DNA from: Hyaloperonospora brassicae | Taxonomy: Eukaryota; Oomycota; Peronosporomycetes; Peronosporales; Peronosporaceae | NCBI GenBank assembly: GCA_947650285.1 | Contig: CANTFL010000174.1 | Location: 744,001 to 808,000, forward strand | DNA: 64,000 bases | Direction of reading: 5' to 3' | Shown here: positions 9,607-22,168 of the stretch, piece by piece | Layout of the letters: each line of letters opens with the position of its first letter | Numbering within the stretch: the first letter of the stretch is position 1 | Translations under genes and position numbers: made by a program | Notes under the pieces: generated by a model | What the model was told of the DNA's origin: nothing | Database searches by the model: none | What the model saw: the letters and a program-made list of their open reading frames with translations, nothing else

Positions 9607-12600
9607 ATGGTGGCAGCTGCTTCGCATTCCGAAGTGCTCGAGCTCGCGGTGGAGGGCATGATGTGCATGAGGTTCTGCGGCTCGAAGGTACAGAACGCGC
9701 TGCGCCGCGTCGACGGCGTGGCCACTGCAGTCGTCAACTTTGGCGAGCGCAGCGCGCGGGTCGAGTGCATTGCAGGCGTCCAAGTGGCACCGCGTGACTT
9801 GGTGGACGCCGTCGAGAACGTGGGCTTTCGAGCCGCTGTCAAGACAGTCGCGCGGGACGACGCGACGAACACCGCGTCGGACGCAGAGACGCTCGAGCTG
9901 CTGGTGCAGGGCATGATGTGCCAGAAGAACTGCGGCACGACGGTCGAGAACGCGCTGCGGGGCGTCGACGGCGTGGCCAGCGCTGTCGTGCGCTTCAGCG
10001 AGCGCAAAGCCACTGTAGTGCTGCGCGACGGCGGCAGCCGCCCGACCTTCGACGAGCTCGTGGACGCAGTGGAGTGCGTGGGCTTCGAGGCCAGTGCCTA
10101 CGACGCGGCCAAGGCGGCGGCCATCAAGCTGCAGGCCCAGAAGGACAAGCAGCTGCAAGCCGAGATGGAGGACGTGGTCCTGGACGTGCCGGACGCCGCG
10201 GGCCACCCACGCGCCGTGTTCCACGTCGAAGGCATGAGCTGTGCCGCGTGTGTCAAGGCCATTGAGGACCACCTGAGCAAGACAGCGGGCGTGCTGTACT
10301 GCCGCGTGGGGCTTATCAGCCAGAAGGCCGAAGTGTCGTTCGACCGCGACCTGATCGACGACGGGCAGAGCACACTCCAGACACTCATCCAGGACGCCGG
10401 CTACAAGGCGACGTTCTCGCACGTGGTGGAGCCGGGCGACGCGGACTCGCTCGAGCTCACGTTCACCGTCACGGGCATGAGCTCTGCGGCCTGTGTGGAC
10501 GCGATTGAGTCGGCCGTGAAGGCCCTGTCCGGTGTCACCAAAGTGGTGGTCGACCTGCCGGCGAACAAGGCGCACGTGCACCTGAAGCAGCTGTCGCAGA
10601 CGGGTCCACGTGACGTGCTGGAGTGCATCACCGGGTTGGGCTACTCGGCCGACGTGGCGCTCAAGACGACGGACCAGAACGCGCTGAGCAAGTCGGAAGT
10701 GGGCAAGTGGCGCAAGCTGCTGACAGTGTCGATGATCTTTGCGCTGCCGGCGATGCTCATCCACATGGTGCTCATGTACATTCCGGCAGTGGAGATGTTG
10801 CTCATGACGCCCGTGTTCAATGCCGTGTCGCTCAAGATGCTGCTGCTGTTTGTGCTGGCGACGCCGGTGCAATTCGGCGTGGGCTGGCGGTTCTACGTGG
10901 CAGCGTGGAAGGGTCTGCAGCACGGGGTCATGGGCATGGACTTCCTCGTCGTGTCGGGCACGACCATGTCGTACATCTACAGCTTCGTGTCGTTGATCGG
11001 GTCGACACTGAGCAAAGACTACCACGGCCACCACTTCTTCGAGTCGTCCGCAATGCTACTGACGTTCGTGACGCTTGGCAAGTACATGGAGTCGATGGCG
11101 AAGGGCAAGACGGCGGACGCTCTGTCCGAGCTCGCAAACCTGCAGCCCAAGACGGCGTTGCTCGTCAAGGAGGGCGAACGCGACCGCGAGATCCCGATCG
11201 AGCTGGTGCAGCGTGGAGACTTGCTCCGGATTTGTCCGGGGGCCAACATCCCGACGGACGGCGTGGTCAAGTCCGGGTCGAGCTCCACGGACGAGTCGAT
11301 GCTGACGGGCGAGAGTATGCCCGTGGCCAAGAAAGAGGGCGACTACGTGTTTGGATCGACGGTGAACCAGCAAGGCGCGCTGGTGATCAAGTCGAGCTGT
11401 ATGGGCGGTGAGAGCTCGGCACTGTCGCAGATCTGCGCTTTGATCGAAGACGCCCAGCTCAACAAAGCTCCGATTCAGGCGTACGCAGACTGGTTGGCGT
11501 CCATCTTTGCTCCATGCGTTCTCGGGATATCGATCATGACGTTCATCGCGTGGATCACGCTTCTTCGGCTGCGGCTCGTTCCCGTGGAGTGGAAGGTGAG
11601 CCTTGGAATGGAGGCGTCGGCCGGCCACTCGGAAGACTTGTACGTGGCCGTCCTGTACGCGATCACGGTCGTGGTCATTGCGTGTCCGTGTGCGTTGGGG
11701 CTTGCGACGCCCACGGCGGTCATGGTCGGCTGTGGCGTCGGTGCCAAACACGGCGTCTTGATCAAGGGCGGCCGCGCACTCGAGACCGCGCGCTACATCG
11801 ACACGATTGTGTTCGACAAGACGGGCACACTGACCGTCGGCCACCCGTCCGTGCGCGATGTAGTGGTGGCCGACAGCGCGTACACGGCACGCGAACTTCT
11901 CTACTACAGCGCATCGCTCGAGTGCGTGAGTGAGCACGTTCTCGGCAAAGCCATTGTCCGGACAGCCGCCGAGTACGAGAAGATGGAGCTGCACGATCCG
12001 AGCGACGTGCACGTGGTGCCTGGACGCGGGATCGAAGGCACAGTCGCAGCCAGTGCGGTCACGTCTCGCGCCACACCTGCGACTGTGCTGGTTGGCAACT
12101 TGGAGTACTGCGAGGCGAAGGGCATTGATGTGAGCGACAAGATGCGGGACCAGATGCACGAGCTGGAGCTGGAGGGCAAGACGGTGGTGCTGGTGTGTGT
12201 GGCGAACAAGCTCGTGGGTCTGATTGCGCTGGCAGACGCTCCTCGACCGGAAGCGGCCGCGGTCGTGAAGTACCTCAAGTCCATGGGCCTCGACGTGTGG
12301 CTGATCACTGGCGATAACTTGCGCACGGCCAGTGCGATTGCTCGCCAGATGGGCATCCACCATGTCAAGGCCGTGGCTCTGCCCGGCGAGAAGGCGGCTC
12401 AGATCAAGGCGCTGCAGTCGCAGGTGAACCCGCTAACACTGAAGCCGCGCGTCGTGTGTATGGTCGGCGACGGCATCAACGACGCTCCGGCACTGGCGCA
12501 GTCCGACATCGGCATGGCCATTGGGGCCGGCACGCAGATCGCCAAGGCCGAAGCCGACATGGTGTTGGTCAAGAGTGCGCTCACGGACGTGGTGGTGGCG

Positions 12601-12972
12601 CTCGACTTGGCTCGCGTGGTGTTCGCGCGCATCAAGTTGAACTTTTTCCTCTCGGTCGTCTACAACTTGGTCGGTCTGCCGCTGGCCGCGGGCATCTTCT
12701 TCCCGCTGATCCACCGCATGATGCCGCCTGCGTGCGCCGGCCTCGCCATGGCGTTCTCGTCCGTGTCGGTTGTCACGTCGTCGCTGCTGCTGAAGACGTA
12801 CAAGGCGCCGCAGCTCTTGCAAGCGAATGTGCAAAAGGTGCACTTTGGGGAGGATGCCCAGGTCGTGGACATGAAGCACCTCGTACGACTGAAGGCCAAC
12901 AACAACGTGAGGTATGCGCCGTTGACGAAATGCGCACCGGTCGAGCGTGCGTATAAGGTCATTGCACACTGA
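9607..12972 (+). CDS. P1B-type Cu+-transporting ATPase, copy 2
   Basis: A 1121-residue copper pump with four N-terminal HMA domains: the first (CMRFC) and second (CQKNC) have CX3C, the third the standard CAAC, the fourth SAAC. TGES lies near residue 566, the CPC motif near 693, the phosphorylated Asp of DKTGT at 737 and GDGINDAP near 953. As in copy 1 the SEHP motif reads SEHV, keeping the His but losing the Pro. The ATG at 9607 is chosen because it directly precedes the first HMA and follows an initiator element by about 50 bases. Relative to copy 1 it has an extra first HMA, a different membrane-loop segment (about 11538-11673) and a different C-terminal tail. Elsewhere even third codon positions match, pointing to recent duplication or gene conversion. 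It is divergent from copy 1 and convergent with PIG-M. Confidence 0.94.
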   Translation: MVAAASHSEVLELAVEGMMCMRFCGSKVQNALRRVDGVATAVVNFGERSARVECIAGVQVAPRDLVDAVENVGFRAAVKTVARDDATNTASDAETLELLVQGMMCQKNCGTTVENALRGVDGVASAVVRFSERKATVVLRDGGSRPTFDELVDAVECVGFEASAYDAAKAAAIKLQAQKDKQLQAEMEDVVLDVPDAAGHPRAVFHVEGMSCAACVKAIEDHLSKTAGVLYCRVGLISQKAEVSFDRDLIDDGQSTLQTLIQDAGYKATFSHVVEPGDADSLELTFTVTGMSSAACVDAIESAVKALSGVTKVVVDLPANKAHVHLKQLSQTGPRDVLECITGLGYSADVALKTTDQNALSKSEVGKWRKLLTVSMIFALPAMLIHMVLMYIPAVEMLLMTPVFNAVSLKMLLLFVLATPVQFGVGWRFYVAAWKGLQHGVMGMDFLVVSGTTMSYIYSFVSLIGSTLSKDYHGHHFFESSAMLLTFVTLGKYMESMAKGKTADALSELANLQPKTALLVKEGERDREIPIELVQRGDLLRICPGANIPTDGVVKSGSSSTDESMLTGESMPVAKKEGDYVFGSTVNQQGALVIKSSCMGGESSALSQICALIEDAQLNKAPIQAYADWLASIFAPCVLGISIMTFIAWITLLRLRLVPVEWKVSLGMEASAGHSEDLYVAVLYAITVVVIACPCALGLATPTAVMVGCGVGAKHGVLIKGGRALETARYIDTIVFDKTGTLTVGHPSVRDVVVADSAYTARELLYYSASLECVSEHVLGKAIVRTAAEYEKMELHDPSDVHVVPGRGIEGTVAASAVTSRATPATVLVGNLEYCEAKGIDVSDKMRDQMHELELEGKTVVLVCVANKLVGLIALADAPRPEAAAVVKYLKSMGLDVWLITGDNLRTASAIARQMGIHHVKAVALPGEKAAQIKALQSQVNPLTLKPRVVCMVGDGINDAPALAQSDIGMAIGAGTQIAKAEADMVLVKSALTDVVVALDLARVVFARIKLNFFLSVVYNLVGLPLAAGIFFPLIHRMMPPACAGLAMAFSSVSVVTSSLLLKTYKAPQLLQANVQKVHFGEDAQVVDMKHLVRLKANNNVRYAPLTKCAPVERAYKVIAH

Positions 12973-13205
12973 GCGAGTGGTTCTTGATCGCCGAGAGCGT
13001 TTGGTTGTGTCATTAGTTGCGTTGATGTATGTATGTACCAGCTACGAAGTATATATTGTCAATACATTGTCTTACCTTAGTAACATACGCGACGAATATG
13101 TGTGTGGGTTCGTGTGGTGATATGGGCAGATGCTTCGCGACGTCAAAGCAATCGAAACAAGTCGTTATTGCACGATAGTCGATTTCCGGTATTGACCATC
13201 GGGTA

Positions 13206-15139
13206 TCATTCAAGTTGACCTCGGCTGCTTGGCACCAAGTGCAGGACTTTGTCCTTGTGGAACAAGGGCGTGAACGAGTGGCAGCGCATGAATGCGGCTA
13301 GAATACCGACGTTCACGGAGAAGAAGATGAGACCGGCCACCCAGAGAGAAAAGAAGGTGTTGACGCCTTGCATCTCCAAGTGATACGCCCAGAACAACCA
13401 GTGAAGCTGCAAACAAGGAAGGCACAGAAGAAGTACGGTCAATGCGGTCCCTCGAAATGCGTAGTACGCCGAGCATTTCTTCCTTACCTCGCCTCCAAGC
13501 CACGCGGCAATCATCGCCACGCCTTTCCACTTGAATGCCAAGCTTGTCTGCGGCAAAACGAGAGGGAGGAAAGCAATGTACCACAAGAAGTACTGCGTCG
13601 AGATCAGAATGCGTCAGTGATAATTCAATCGAGTTGCGCTTCGCGCACGTATTGCATTTCGCGTACCTGTGCCGTGCACACTTTATTGAAGATCACAAAG
13701 ACCATGGTCAGTGCAAACAGCGCGAAGGGTAAGTCGCGACCATATGCTGACGATATCGCAACGAGTGATGTCAGCTGAGGTAAGAAAGCCAGAAGGCCCA
13801 CCCCGAAACCCGACGGAGTGTTGTATCGGAGATATAGACTGTAAAAGTAGAGCGAGAAATTGTGGCGGTTGTCGGTGCGCGTGAAGTGGTAAAAATAAGC
13901 TTCATACAGACACTGGTATCCGTAACTAGATCACGGTTGTAAAAAAGGCGAAATCGTTAGACTGTCATGTCAGCTGAGCCTCAAACATAAGCAAGCAGTC
14001 ATACGCACAGATAATAGCAGCCGGCTGCAAGAAAGACGAACAGCCCTCCACTGACAAGACCGAAAGTCACGCGGTCACGATTCAGCTGCCGCTTGCAATA
14101 GCAAAGTAAAGAACTGCCCGATGAAGCCTGTGTGACACGTGCTGCTGTGAAGTCACCATTGAGGAACTAGTCAACAACACAAAGCATGCACCACGATATT
14201 GTCAATCACCAAGCATCGTCCTTCACCACAGAGCGTAAGCACGTACCACAAGGAACGCCAGTGCATAGACGATAGGGAAGATTTTGAAGTGAACGGCAGC
14301 GCCGTATCTAGCCATCCACAGCACACCGCAAATGAGACTCACCAGCGGTTGCAGCAATATAATAAGAAGAGGTAAAAGCTAGAGATCAAGCGTACGCGAC
14401 AGCCGACAGCACGAGTTGCTTGCGCATGATCAGCAGCAATGACAGCAGCACTAGAAGCACGACAATCGAGTCTGCGTTTCCTCGCGTCGAGATGTTCACT
14501 GAGAACGGGTGAAAGAGCCACACGCTACCCAATCGCCAACGCCACAGTGCCAGCAGCATCCCGTTACAAAACAGTTGATGACACCCACTTTTGAATGCAA
14601 CGTCATTTCCTACCAACAATAGTTGACAGCGTCTGTTGGTTCAGGCACCATACAACAAGTCAGATTCCGAGTGCATCAACCACAGCACCTGATTACCGTT
14701 TCGTCAGTCCTCACCCGTATCGGGGAGTCCTCGCCGTCTCAAGATCCGATACAAAATGGATCCCCCCAGCAGGTCGCAGCCCACAAATAGCACCTTTCCA
14801 AAATCCTCGTGCACGTAAATGTTGGGTAGTAACAACACCGCTCTATGATTCATTCCACCACACGCAGGACGATACTGCAGTAAGTACGATTGCACGTCAA
14901 CGCCAGCGGTACAAAGAGCGCCACACTTACAGCAGCGGAGTATACCGATACGTCGTGCGCTCAAAAGGCGAGTGGCCGTCTGCGATCTCCCGTGCTGCAT
15001 CTGTATACACGTCGTAGTCCACGTCCGTATACTTGACGGCCAGATACAGATCTTGGAAACGGCCGTAGAGAAGTAGCGCCAACCGCAGCACTAACGCGCT
15101 ACTGAAGAGCGCAAGTGTCCGCCGCGACCTCATCGCCAT
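13206..15139 (-). CDS. PIGM: GPI mannosyltransferase I (PIG-M), 8 exons
   Basis: ER membrane enzyme that adds the first mannose to glucosamine-phosphatidylinositol from dolichol-phosphate mannose. Exons read on the minus strand: 15139-14931, 14842-14715, 14609-14396, 14307-14247, 14166-14009, 13925-13667, 13592-13488, 13406-13206. Phases agree across all eight and give 444 residues; human PIGM has 423. The luminal DXD-type motif is in YTDVDY, followed by RYTPLL, LLPNIYVHEDFGK, FSVNISTRGNADS, AVHFKI, HFTRTDNRHNFS and KVCTAQ, all typical of the family in the right order. The protein is strongly hydrophobic with many membrane segments. The acceptor of exon 3 is the least certain, since about 25 residues there look unlike the family. 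The start at 15139 gives a family-like N-terminus. It converges with ATPase copy 2 across 233 bases. Confidence 0.9.
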
Positions 15140-17548
15140 GGCCTGTTAACGGATACCGTTTGTTGTTGTGCCCCAGTATGTGGATACCGTGTAGGGAGCA
15201 GTATGTACTGGTACCGGTTTTGTCACCTGAACGAGCCCCGTCCTACAAATTGACGTCTAGCTTCTATCCTGTGGTCTGCGTCCTGGCTTTTGATCATGCA
15301 TGGTCCGAGTATTAAGTTTGGCAGGCGTCTGTTTGCGCCAAGGTATGTGGCGTGACCGCTATGAGGAACAATAATGAAGCAGTGTCGCCAATACGCATGG
15401 AGAGACGCAAGCACCCCTGACTGATGCGCTTATCGACAACACTGCTGTGTTTCTTCGATCCACGCTTTTGGAGGAACGTACGTTGTAATTTGGATCGATG
15501 GTTGAGGATTTTCGAAAGTGGAGAATATGATCTACACGTCAGACAAAACCGAAACTCGCGATGATTGACCGCTATGTCGGAAGTTGGAGGATACTTCCGC
15601 AAGGTGACGACTAGATAGAGCACATAGATTAAGCGTATTGCACGTACTGCGAGAATTGCAACTATGATAATCGATCCCGCAACATGTCGTTGACATTGAT
15701 GCAGAGAAATAAAAGCTCGCACACCGACTATAAACTTCCTCGCACCCTTCATCGATCGTGGTCTTGCACCACATATAGTGGAGGCCTCACATACCAGCCG
15801 AGGAATTTTTTATACGATACAAGCACTGGAAAATCTGCACACTGGCAATCACTACCCATTATACATCATGTTTTCCATCGCGCTTCAATCATGCTGAATG
15901 AATCAACACTACATTCGAGAACAGTTTTAACAGGGGTAATGTGAGTCAGGAGCACGAATAAATGCAAAAACAGTCAAGATAAGTCACTTTATCCGACATT
16001 GGTGCCACATTCGACTCGCGTATGTTCGCCTGGCGTGTACTAGCTAGTGACAAGCTCTGCAGCATCGCTAAGGACTGCTTTTGACATGGTAGAAATTCGC
16101 GGAAGAGAGGACATGCATAAGATTGCCACGAAATAAAGATGCATGACATGATGTGTGCATTGTAAAATTCACCAAAAGATGGAGAAAATTAAATGCTGCA
16201 CCAACAAAACAAAAACGAATAAAATGCACCACAGATGTATACAACACGACCGACTGTACACATGCTTATCTTCGTTCATGTACATTCACGTATATCTGCT
16301 TCTTTACTCCTTCTATTTGAATCCGTAGATACCTTCATATGTATATTGTCAACAGTAGTCGTATGGCACGACGAAAGGAGCGTAGACACTCCTTTAAGCG
16401 TAGCTAAAAAGTGATGCCTATCGTTTGACATAAGGCCACGTCGCTTCTTGCTCTTGCATCCGGTTATGTGGCTTACCATTTGTTTACTATGGAGCTGTCG
16501 TCTCGGCTGAATCGTTTTACTAGACTCAATAGGGCAGCGTCGTGTTCAACATGTGCGTCAAAGATGTATCGAGTCCGAATTTGACGTGGCGCACAGCGCG
16601 ATATTGTCGCCGCCTGCTTCTTCTGCGAGTACACTGCAAAGCGAAGATACTGCACTGTGGAGATGCGCACCTTTGTGTATCTGTTTCGAACGTGGTATGT
16701 AGATACATTGGGCCACCGTATGAGCTGGTTGTGAAGTACACTGCCGCTTTTGGTGTTTGTAACACTTGCAGTGGTAGCAAAATGGCGTTGCACGTACTTT
16801 GCCAGGCGCATTCATGACTCGACCCAATAGAAGTGTACGATCCGTCGTACCAGAGCTCAATGGATGGATTGATTCACTGCGTCCATTTGTTGGACTGCCT
16901 CAATGCACATTTTGGGTTGGAAGAAAGACGGAACTGTGGGCGGAATACTTGGGGCGTTGAGCGAGACCGAGTCCCTGGGCAGCCATCTATCGCAATGAGG
17001 ATACCGAGCGCATACACAGGTTAGGCCGCTATCGTGGCTAGGCGCAGGATGTGCCAAATATGATTGACATCATCCGAAGTTAAGGCAGTCCTCATTCGTC
17101 TTGTGGATCGCTGAAACGTAAGCGTCGGCGATTAGCGAAAGCGCATTGTTCGAATCAAGTAGTAATAGTGTACGGCAAGTTGCATCCCGGGTCGATGCAA
17201 GTGTGTGCTGTTGAAGGCTGAATGCTTGTGCCAGGCGATGATAGCTGGGAGGCTTTCGGGGAAACAGTACCTGTGCAGACCGATGGCGAATTGCGGGGAC
17301 GAGTCCTATTGATACGAAGACTTTGTTCTGGCAGCAAATGTTATGCGTCGTCGTCGTACTATGGAGGAACGAGACGTGGTAAACGGACTTGACGAAGTCT
17401 TGGCTGGTCTAATGACACGCACTTGTAATGTCTCGGCAGCCCGCACGATGTGTTGCTCGCTGAGATCGCTCGTCGTGTCGTAGAGAGCGCTACAGTGGAG
17501 GACACGCGCTGCGACGAACCCGACAGGATGAAGCACCGTATGTATTCA
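15140..17548. other. Gene-poor gap between PIG-M and RF2 genes
   Basis: About 2.4 kb with only short open frames on both strands (longest about 146 codons, minus strand, 15312-15752) and no domain I can recognise. It includes the 5' flank of PIG-M and the 3' flank of the release factor gene. Composition is more AT-rich than the genes. Confidence 0.45.
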
Positions 17549-18907
17549 TCAGCTCGATTGCCCCTCTGTAGAACTGGTGGACATTGTTTTGTGAAGAAGC
17601 ATCTTCTCGATGAATCGGTGAATACCACCATCAAGCACTCGAGCCGTGTTACTTTCCGAGTAGTTTGTGCGATGATCCTTGACGAGCTGGTACGGATGCA
17701 GCACGTACGACCGGATCTGGTTGCTAAACGCGTTGTCCCCGAGATCCTGAGTGGCTGCATGCCTGGCTTGAGCTTTTTCGTCAAGTTTTCGCTGGTACAG
17801 CTTCGCTCGCAGCATCGCCAGCGCTTCAGCCTTGTTTCGATGCTGTGATCGGTCGGATTGGCTCTGCACGACAATGCCCGTGGGCAAATGAGTGATTCGG
17901 ATCGCACTGTCGGTCGAGTTCACATGCTGTCCACCAGGCCCCGACGATCGAAACGTATCGATGCGTACGTCCTTGGTGGACATCTCAACTTGGTCGTCAG
18001 CGCTACCTTCAGTAGCCATGGGGTACACACGCACTTGCGCAAACGACGTGTGTCTCCTCCGGGCACTATCGAACGGCGAGATGCGCACAAGACGGTGTAC
18101 ACCCGCTTCACACTTGGCCCATCCGTAGGCCGACACGCCTTCCACGCGCATCAGGACCGATCGAAACCCAGCTTCGTCTCCAGCCGACTCGTCAACGTGC
18201 TGGACATGGAAACCACGAGCAGCGCCCCAGCGCGCATACATCCTCGCCAAGATCGCCGTCCAGTCGCAGCTGTCGGTGCCGCCCGCACCGGCTTTGATCT
18301 CAATAAAGCACGAACGCCTGTCGCTTTCGTGCCCCAGCACAAGTCCGAGTCGAAGCTGCTGCGATTCCGCCCGCACTGCAGCCATCGCCCGTGTACACTC
18401 CTCGAGCATGAGCTCGTCCTGCTCTTCTGCGGCCATGTTGTAGAGCGCCTTGGTATCCACGAACTGGCGGTCCAAGTCACGGGCTTGAGCCAATTGGGAC
18501 TCGAGTGCAGCGAGATGCTGCAGCACTGCCGTGGCGTTCGTGGCGTCGTCCCAGAGCTTCGGGTCAGCGGCGTTGTCCCGCAACGCGGCGACTCGTTCTT
18601 CGACGTGTGCAGCGGTGACGGCGTCCTGGATCTCGACCAGATCGCGCTGTGCTGACGCAGCGAACGAGGCAAAGGAGTCGCTGGGTGCCGAAGCCCTAGT
18701 GGACGACAGGAACCGGACGCGACTATTGCCCGCTCGTGTATGTGGGAAGTAAAACGTGTGGACAACAGCGGCCGTGAATTGGAACACGCGGACAAAGTGC
18801 GGTCGAAGGAGAGCAAGTCGTCGTACATTGAGCGGAGCAGGTGAAGCAGTTGGCGGTCGCTTTGCTGCAGCGACGTGAGCGCATTGAAGCAGTTGGCGAC
18901 GCGGCAT
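17549..18907 (-). CDS. Mitochondrial-type peptide chain release factor 2
   Basis: Class I release factor that hydrolyses peptidyl-tRNA on the organellar ribosome. The catalytic GGQ is at residues 325-327 (GPGGQHVNS) and the codon-recognition tripeptide is SPF at 277-279 (RISPFDS); SPF is the RF2 signature for UAA and UGA, unlike PxT of RF1. GAGGTDSCDW also fits RF2. The ATG at 18907 gives 452 residues with an Arg-rich, acid-poor leader fitting a mitochondrial presequence. The frame remains open upstream to 19330, but that part is AT-rich and not family-like. No frameshift site like that of bacterial prfB is visible, and no intron is needed. An RF2 implies that UGA acts as a stop in this mitochondrion, which agrees with a standard-code oomycete mtDNA. 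It is the last gene before the repeat-rich block. Confidence 0.9.
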   Translation of the reverse strand: MPRRQLLQCAHVAAAKRPPTASPAPLNVRRLALLRPHFVRVFQFTAAVVHTFYFPHTRAGNSRVRFLSSTRASAPSDSFASFAASAQRDLVEIQDAVTAAHVEERVAALRDNAADPKLWDDATNATAVLQHLAALESQLAQARDLDRQFVDTKALYNMAAEEQDELMLEECTRAMAAVRAESQQLRLGLVLGHESDRRSCFIEIKAGAGGTDSCDWTAILARMYARWGAARGFHVQHVDESAGDEAGFRSVLMRVEGVSAYGWAKCEAGVHRLVRISPFDSARRRHTSFAQVRVYPMATEGSADDQVEMSTKDVRIDTFRSSGPGGQHVNSTDSAIRITHLPTGIVVQSQSDRSQHRNKAEALAMLRAKLYQRKLDEKAQARHAATQDLGDNAFSNQIRSYVLHPYQLVKDHRTNYSESNTARVLDGGIHRFIEKMLLHKTMSTSSTEGQSS

Positions 18908-21900
18908 GTGGAGCGGGTGACGCGTTTCTGGCGCTGGCGTTCCGATGGCGTTGTCGGCGATGCAGTTGTCCGGAAGTGCTGTGGCCGTCGCTTTTGTATG
19001 TCGAAGACGCTGAAAATTGATAGTTAAGCGCCTGTGATCGCAAATTGAGCTGCACGAAAGACGAACATCGATAAAGAAATGCATTGAGTAAGAGAAAGTG
19101 GATCTAAAGATGAACGCGATATTTGCGGAACCGAAACATCTTCGCAACATGATGCAGTGTTTTGATAGGCACAACAACATGGACAAAAGCTTCGAGTAAT
19201 AGAGCGATAAAAGCGCCAAACTCATCGACTGTAATTGACCGGACATGCACGTGATGGGGATCACATGGACACCCACCGACGTTTTGATAATGTTTGCGGA
19301 AGTCTTGTAGCACACTCGATAACAGAGCAATTCCGGCTACTTTTAGGTGCCAGACTACTCGTTTGCCTCCATTGATGACATAGTTACACAACATGAAAGT
19401 TATTGACACACCGATACGCTTGCCACAGAGTACATGGTTGCCACGATGCGAGCATCATACGTCAATGTCCTCGCATGTAGAGTGACTTTGTTCCATGTTT
19501 TTAGCCCAGTGATGGATCAATACACTGTATCTCATGTGCGAAGTGGACCCAGAGAAACGAGCTGCAACGCTTACGTGCAATATGTTCTCCGCTGCAGATA
19601 ACAATGTTTGCATCTATTTTCGCATCATCCTACCGCCATATTCATAGTGATGCCGCCCTATCTACCACCATCCGCAGCTCCGTATGTGTGACGACCGAAT
19701 ATCTCATTAGCATTGCGTGTTTAGTGAACGCGCAATCTCTTTTATGTACCCGCAAGCATCTGCTTGACCACCTGCAAGCACATCCACATTTTCCGGTCAA
19801 TTCTTCACAATCTTGTATCGATATTGTTGCTTGTCGATACTTCATCTCATACTGCCTCGATTGCACCTCGAATTCATCAAGCGATTCGACCCAAATTCCT
19901 GCTACACATTACGACAATGTTAAGCAACAAAAGTTGGGTACAAGAGAAGAAGCTACTTGGCCTTCATCTAACAATCGGCACCATTGATGGGCTACGTATG
20001 AAGCGTCAACGCGCATTTTCGTGTGTGGGATACGGCTGTTGACATTTTGCATAAACACATATTACGCAATGAATTAGAAGAGAAACAGAAGTGGCTGTGC
20101 GTGATTGTATCGAAATGATTTCAACATATAGAGTCAGGCGTGTAGTACACATCTCTTGTGTATTTAGTATTCTTCTGTCTGATGGTGCGTCTCTTTCGGC
20201 AAAAAGCCAGGCTTCATTTGTTTTTCTTCAATGAATTCTGCAAGACAATCGATTAGGTTCCGCGTGTGCTCGACTAGTTTTTAATAATCTGAGGGCGTTT
20301 CTTACACAAATGTCACAATGGGACGTGGGCAAAAAACAAGTTTTCTCAGGCCAAACAATTTGTTCAAATTATCATCATTAAACTACGACTGCGTTAGATT
20401 ACAAATACCTCTTTGCCACGTGATACGATGACTTCAATGCATCATTTTGTCATTGAGGTCACGAGGCTCATATATGAAAGCAAAAGCTACCCGCTCTGAA
20501 TAAATGAAGATAAATTTCTTGACGTTGCATTTCTGTTTATATATGCGTAAGCCCGATCTACTACGATGAACTTCAAGTTCAAGTTTGTTTCTAATGTAGA
20601 CTGTATAGGCTTTCTGGTCATTTCAGTATATTTTTTAATGCTGCTCAAAACAAAAGTTTGCTTAGTACGTGTTTCAGCGATGTTATGTCCTGTAGACATG
20701 TGTGGTTGGCAAAGAAATCTAATGGAAAGACAAAGATAAGACGCCGGACGTTGTATAAGGTAGTGTGTGAGCGCTCGTCGGCAAGCTATAAAATCGCTCA
20801 TATTCACTCGTCGCATTAGATGTGACACATAATATGATCATTTGACCGCCTTTCTGCCGTATATCATCCATATCACAAAGCTAAGAAAGCAGGTATCATC
20901 AGTCGTTCTTGAAGCCATTGAGGCTGTCAACATGGGACTATCCATCTCATCAGATGAATCGATTGCTACCTACGTCGTACCCATTATCACCTGTATCGTA
21001 GCCTAAAGCTGCCTTGCTATATTGTGATCCGGTGTGACGATGGATAACTTCAAGCGTAGGCATGATAGTCTGCGACATTAAAAGGGATAGAAGCTGCGCT
21101 TATAGCACTCAACGTCAAGCTTAAACAGCCTCGCGAGGTCCGTTTTTATCCTTAACACGGCTTGTCCAACAATCTCCTTGGACCCGATCAATATAGGCTT
21201 GTTCAATTTTGAGTGCAGCTCTTACACACGTACGCAGGTGATTTATCCATCCCGCACTGCACTCGACGCTACACGGCCTGCCATGTCTGCAGAACATTTC
21301 TATATTATCTTCAGATAGATAAACATATATTTCATGCAACTCAAAGAATGCCAATAAGCCACACAAAGTACCGAACAAACTTTTAAGCTCTATCATTTTT
21401 TTCCAGTAAATTTGTTTCGATGTAAGCAGCTTAGCTTGTTTAGACAGGTCTTGTTTGTATGTAAACCACATTACGAACTGCTCGAAAATCGATAATTACC
21501 AAATTATATATTCAGCGTGCTTGCCTTATGCAAAATGTCCAAGCAGTCGCTTTCGTCTTACAATCTATGCTAAGATATAGCAAACATGGGGGTTATATAT
21601 GTATGGACAAAGTGTATTCTTTATCCTTCTAGGTACGTTTTGATCATCCAAGCATCGCCTCATCGCGCATTCTTTTTTTGTCGATAGCACTTCGACTCAG
21701 ATTACTTGCAACATTGAATCATCATTGTACTTATCGTATTCCTAATATGTCCATTTGACCGGACGTCGACCTGAATTTTCCACTTGGTATGAAGAGTGCC
21801 ATATTGAGCAAAGGCGATCGATGCCGTCGAAAGATTTGCTAGCGCTACTTGCGTTGAGATGTGCATCAACGTAATCAAACTTCTTCGATCTCCCCGCGCA

Positions 21901-22168
21901 CAAAGCTTAATCTATGTTTACATGCTAGTTGCGATACGGAGGGTTCCTTGTAAACGCGATCGTACCCTGCGTGTCTTTAAGCATGTATCGGACACCATCG
22001 CCCGAAATTTCGCCGAGCTTACGCATGAAGGCCTTGATCTACACTTTATTTTGTTCGCTTTTTTCAGATGAAATATGTAATTATTTCACTTGATGCAAAA
22101 ACCACCACGCAATGTATTTTGCTATTCAATCTGACAAAATTGTTGTTGTACAGACACGGAACGGACAT
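18908..22168. other. AT-rich region with no recognisable gene
   Basis: AT content rises sharply here. Two minus-strand open frames of 113 and 116 codons (20487-20828, 21121-21471) have no motif I recognise and may be chance or transposon debris. No tRNA or rRNA was noticed. Confidence 0.45.

Noticed and set aside
18908..19330. Upstream extension of the release factor frame
   Set aside because: The extra 141 codons are AT-rich with no targeting or family features; the ATG at 18907 gives a plausible mitochondrial leader.
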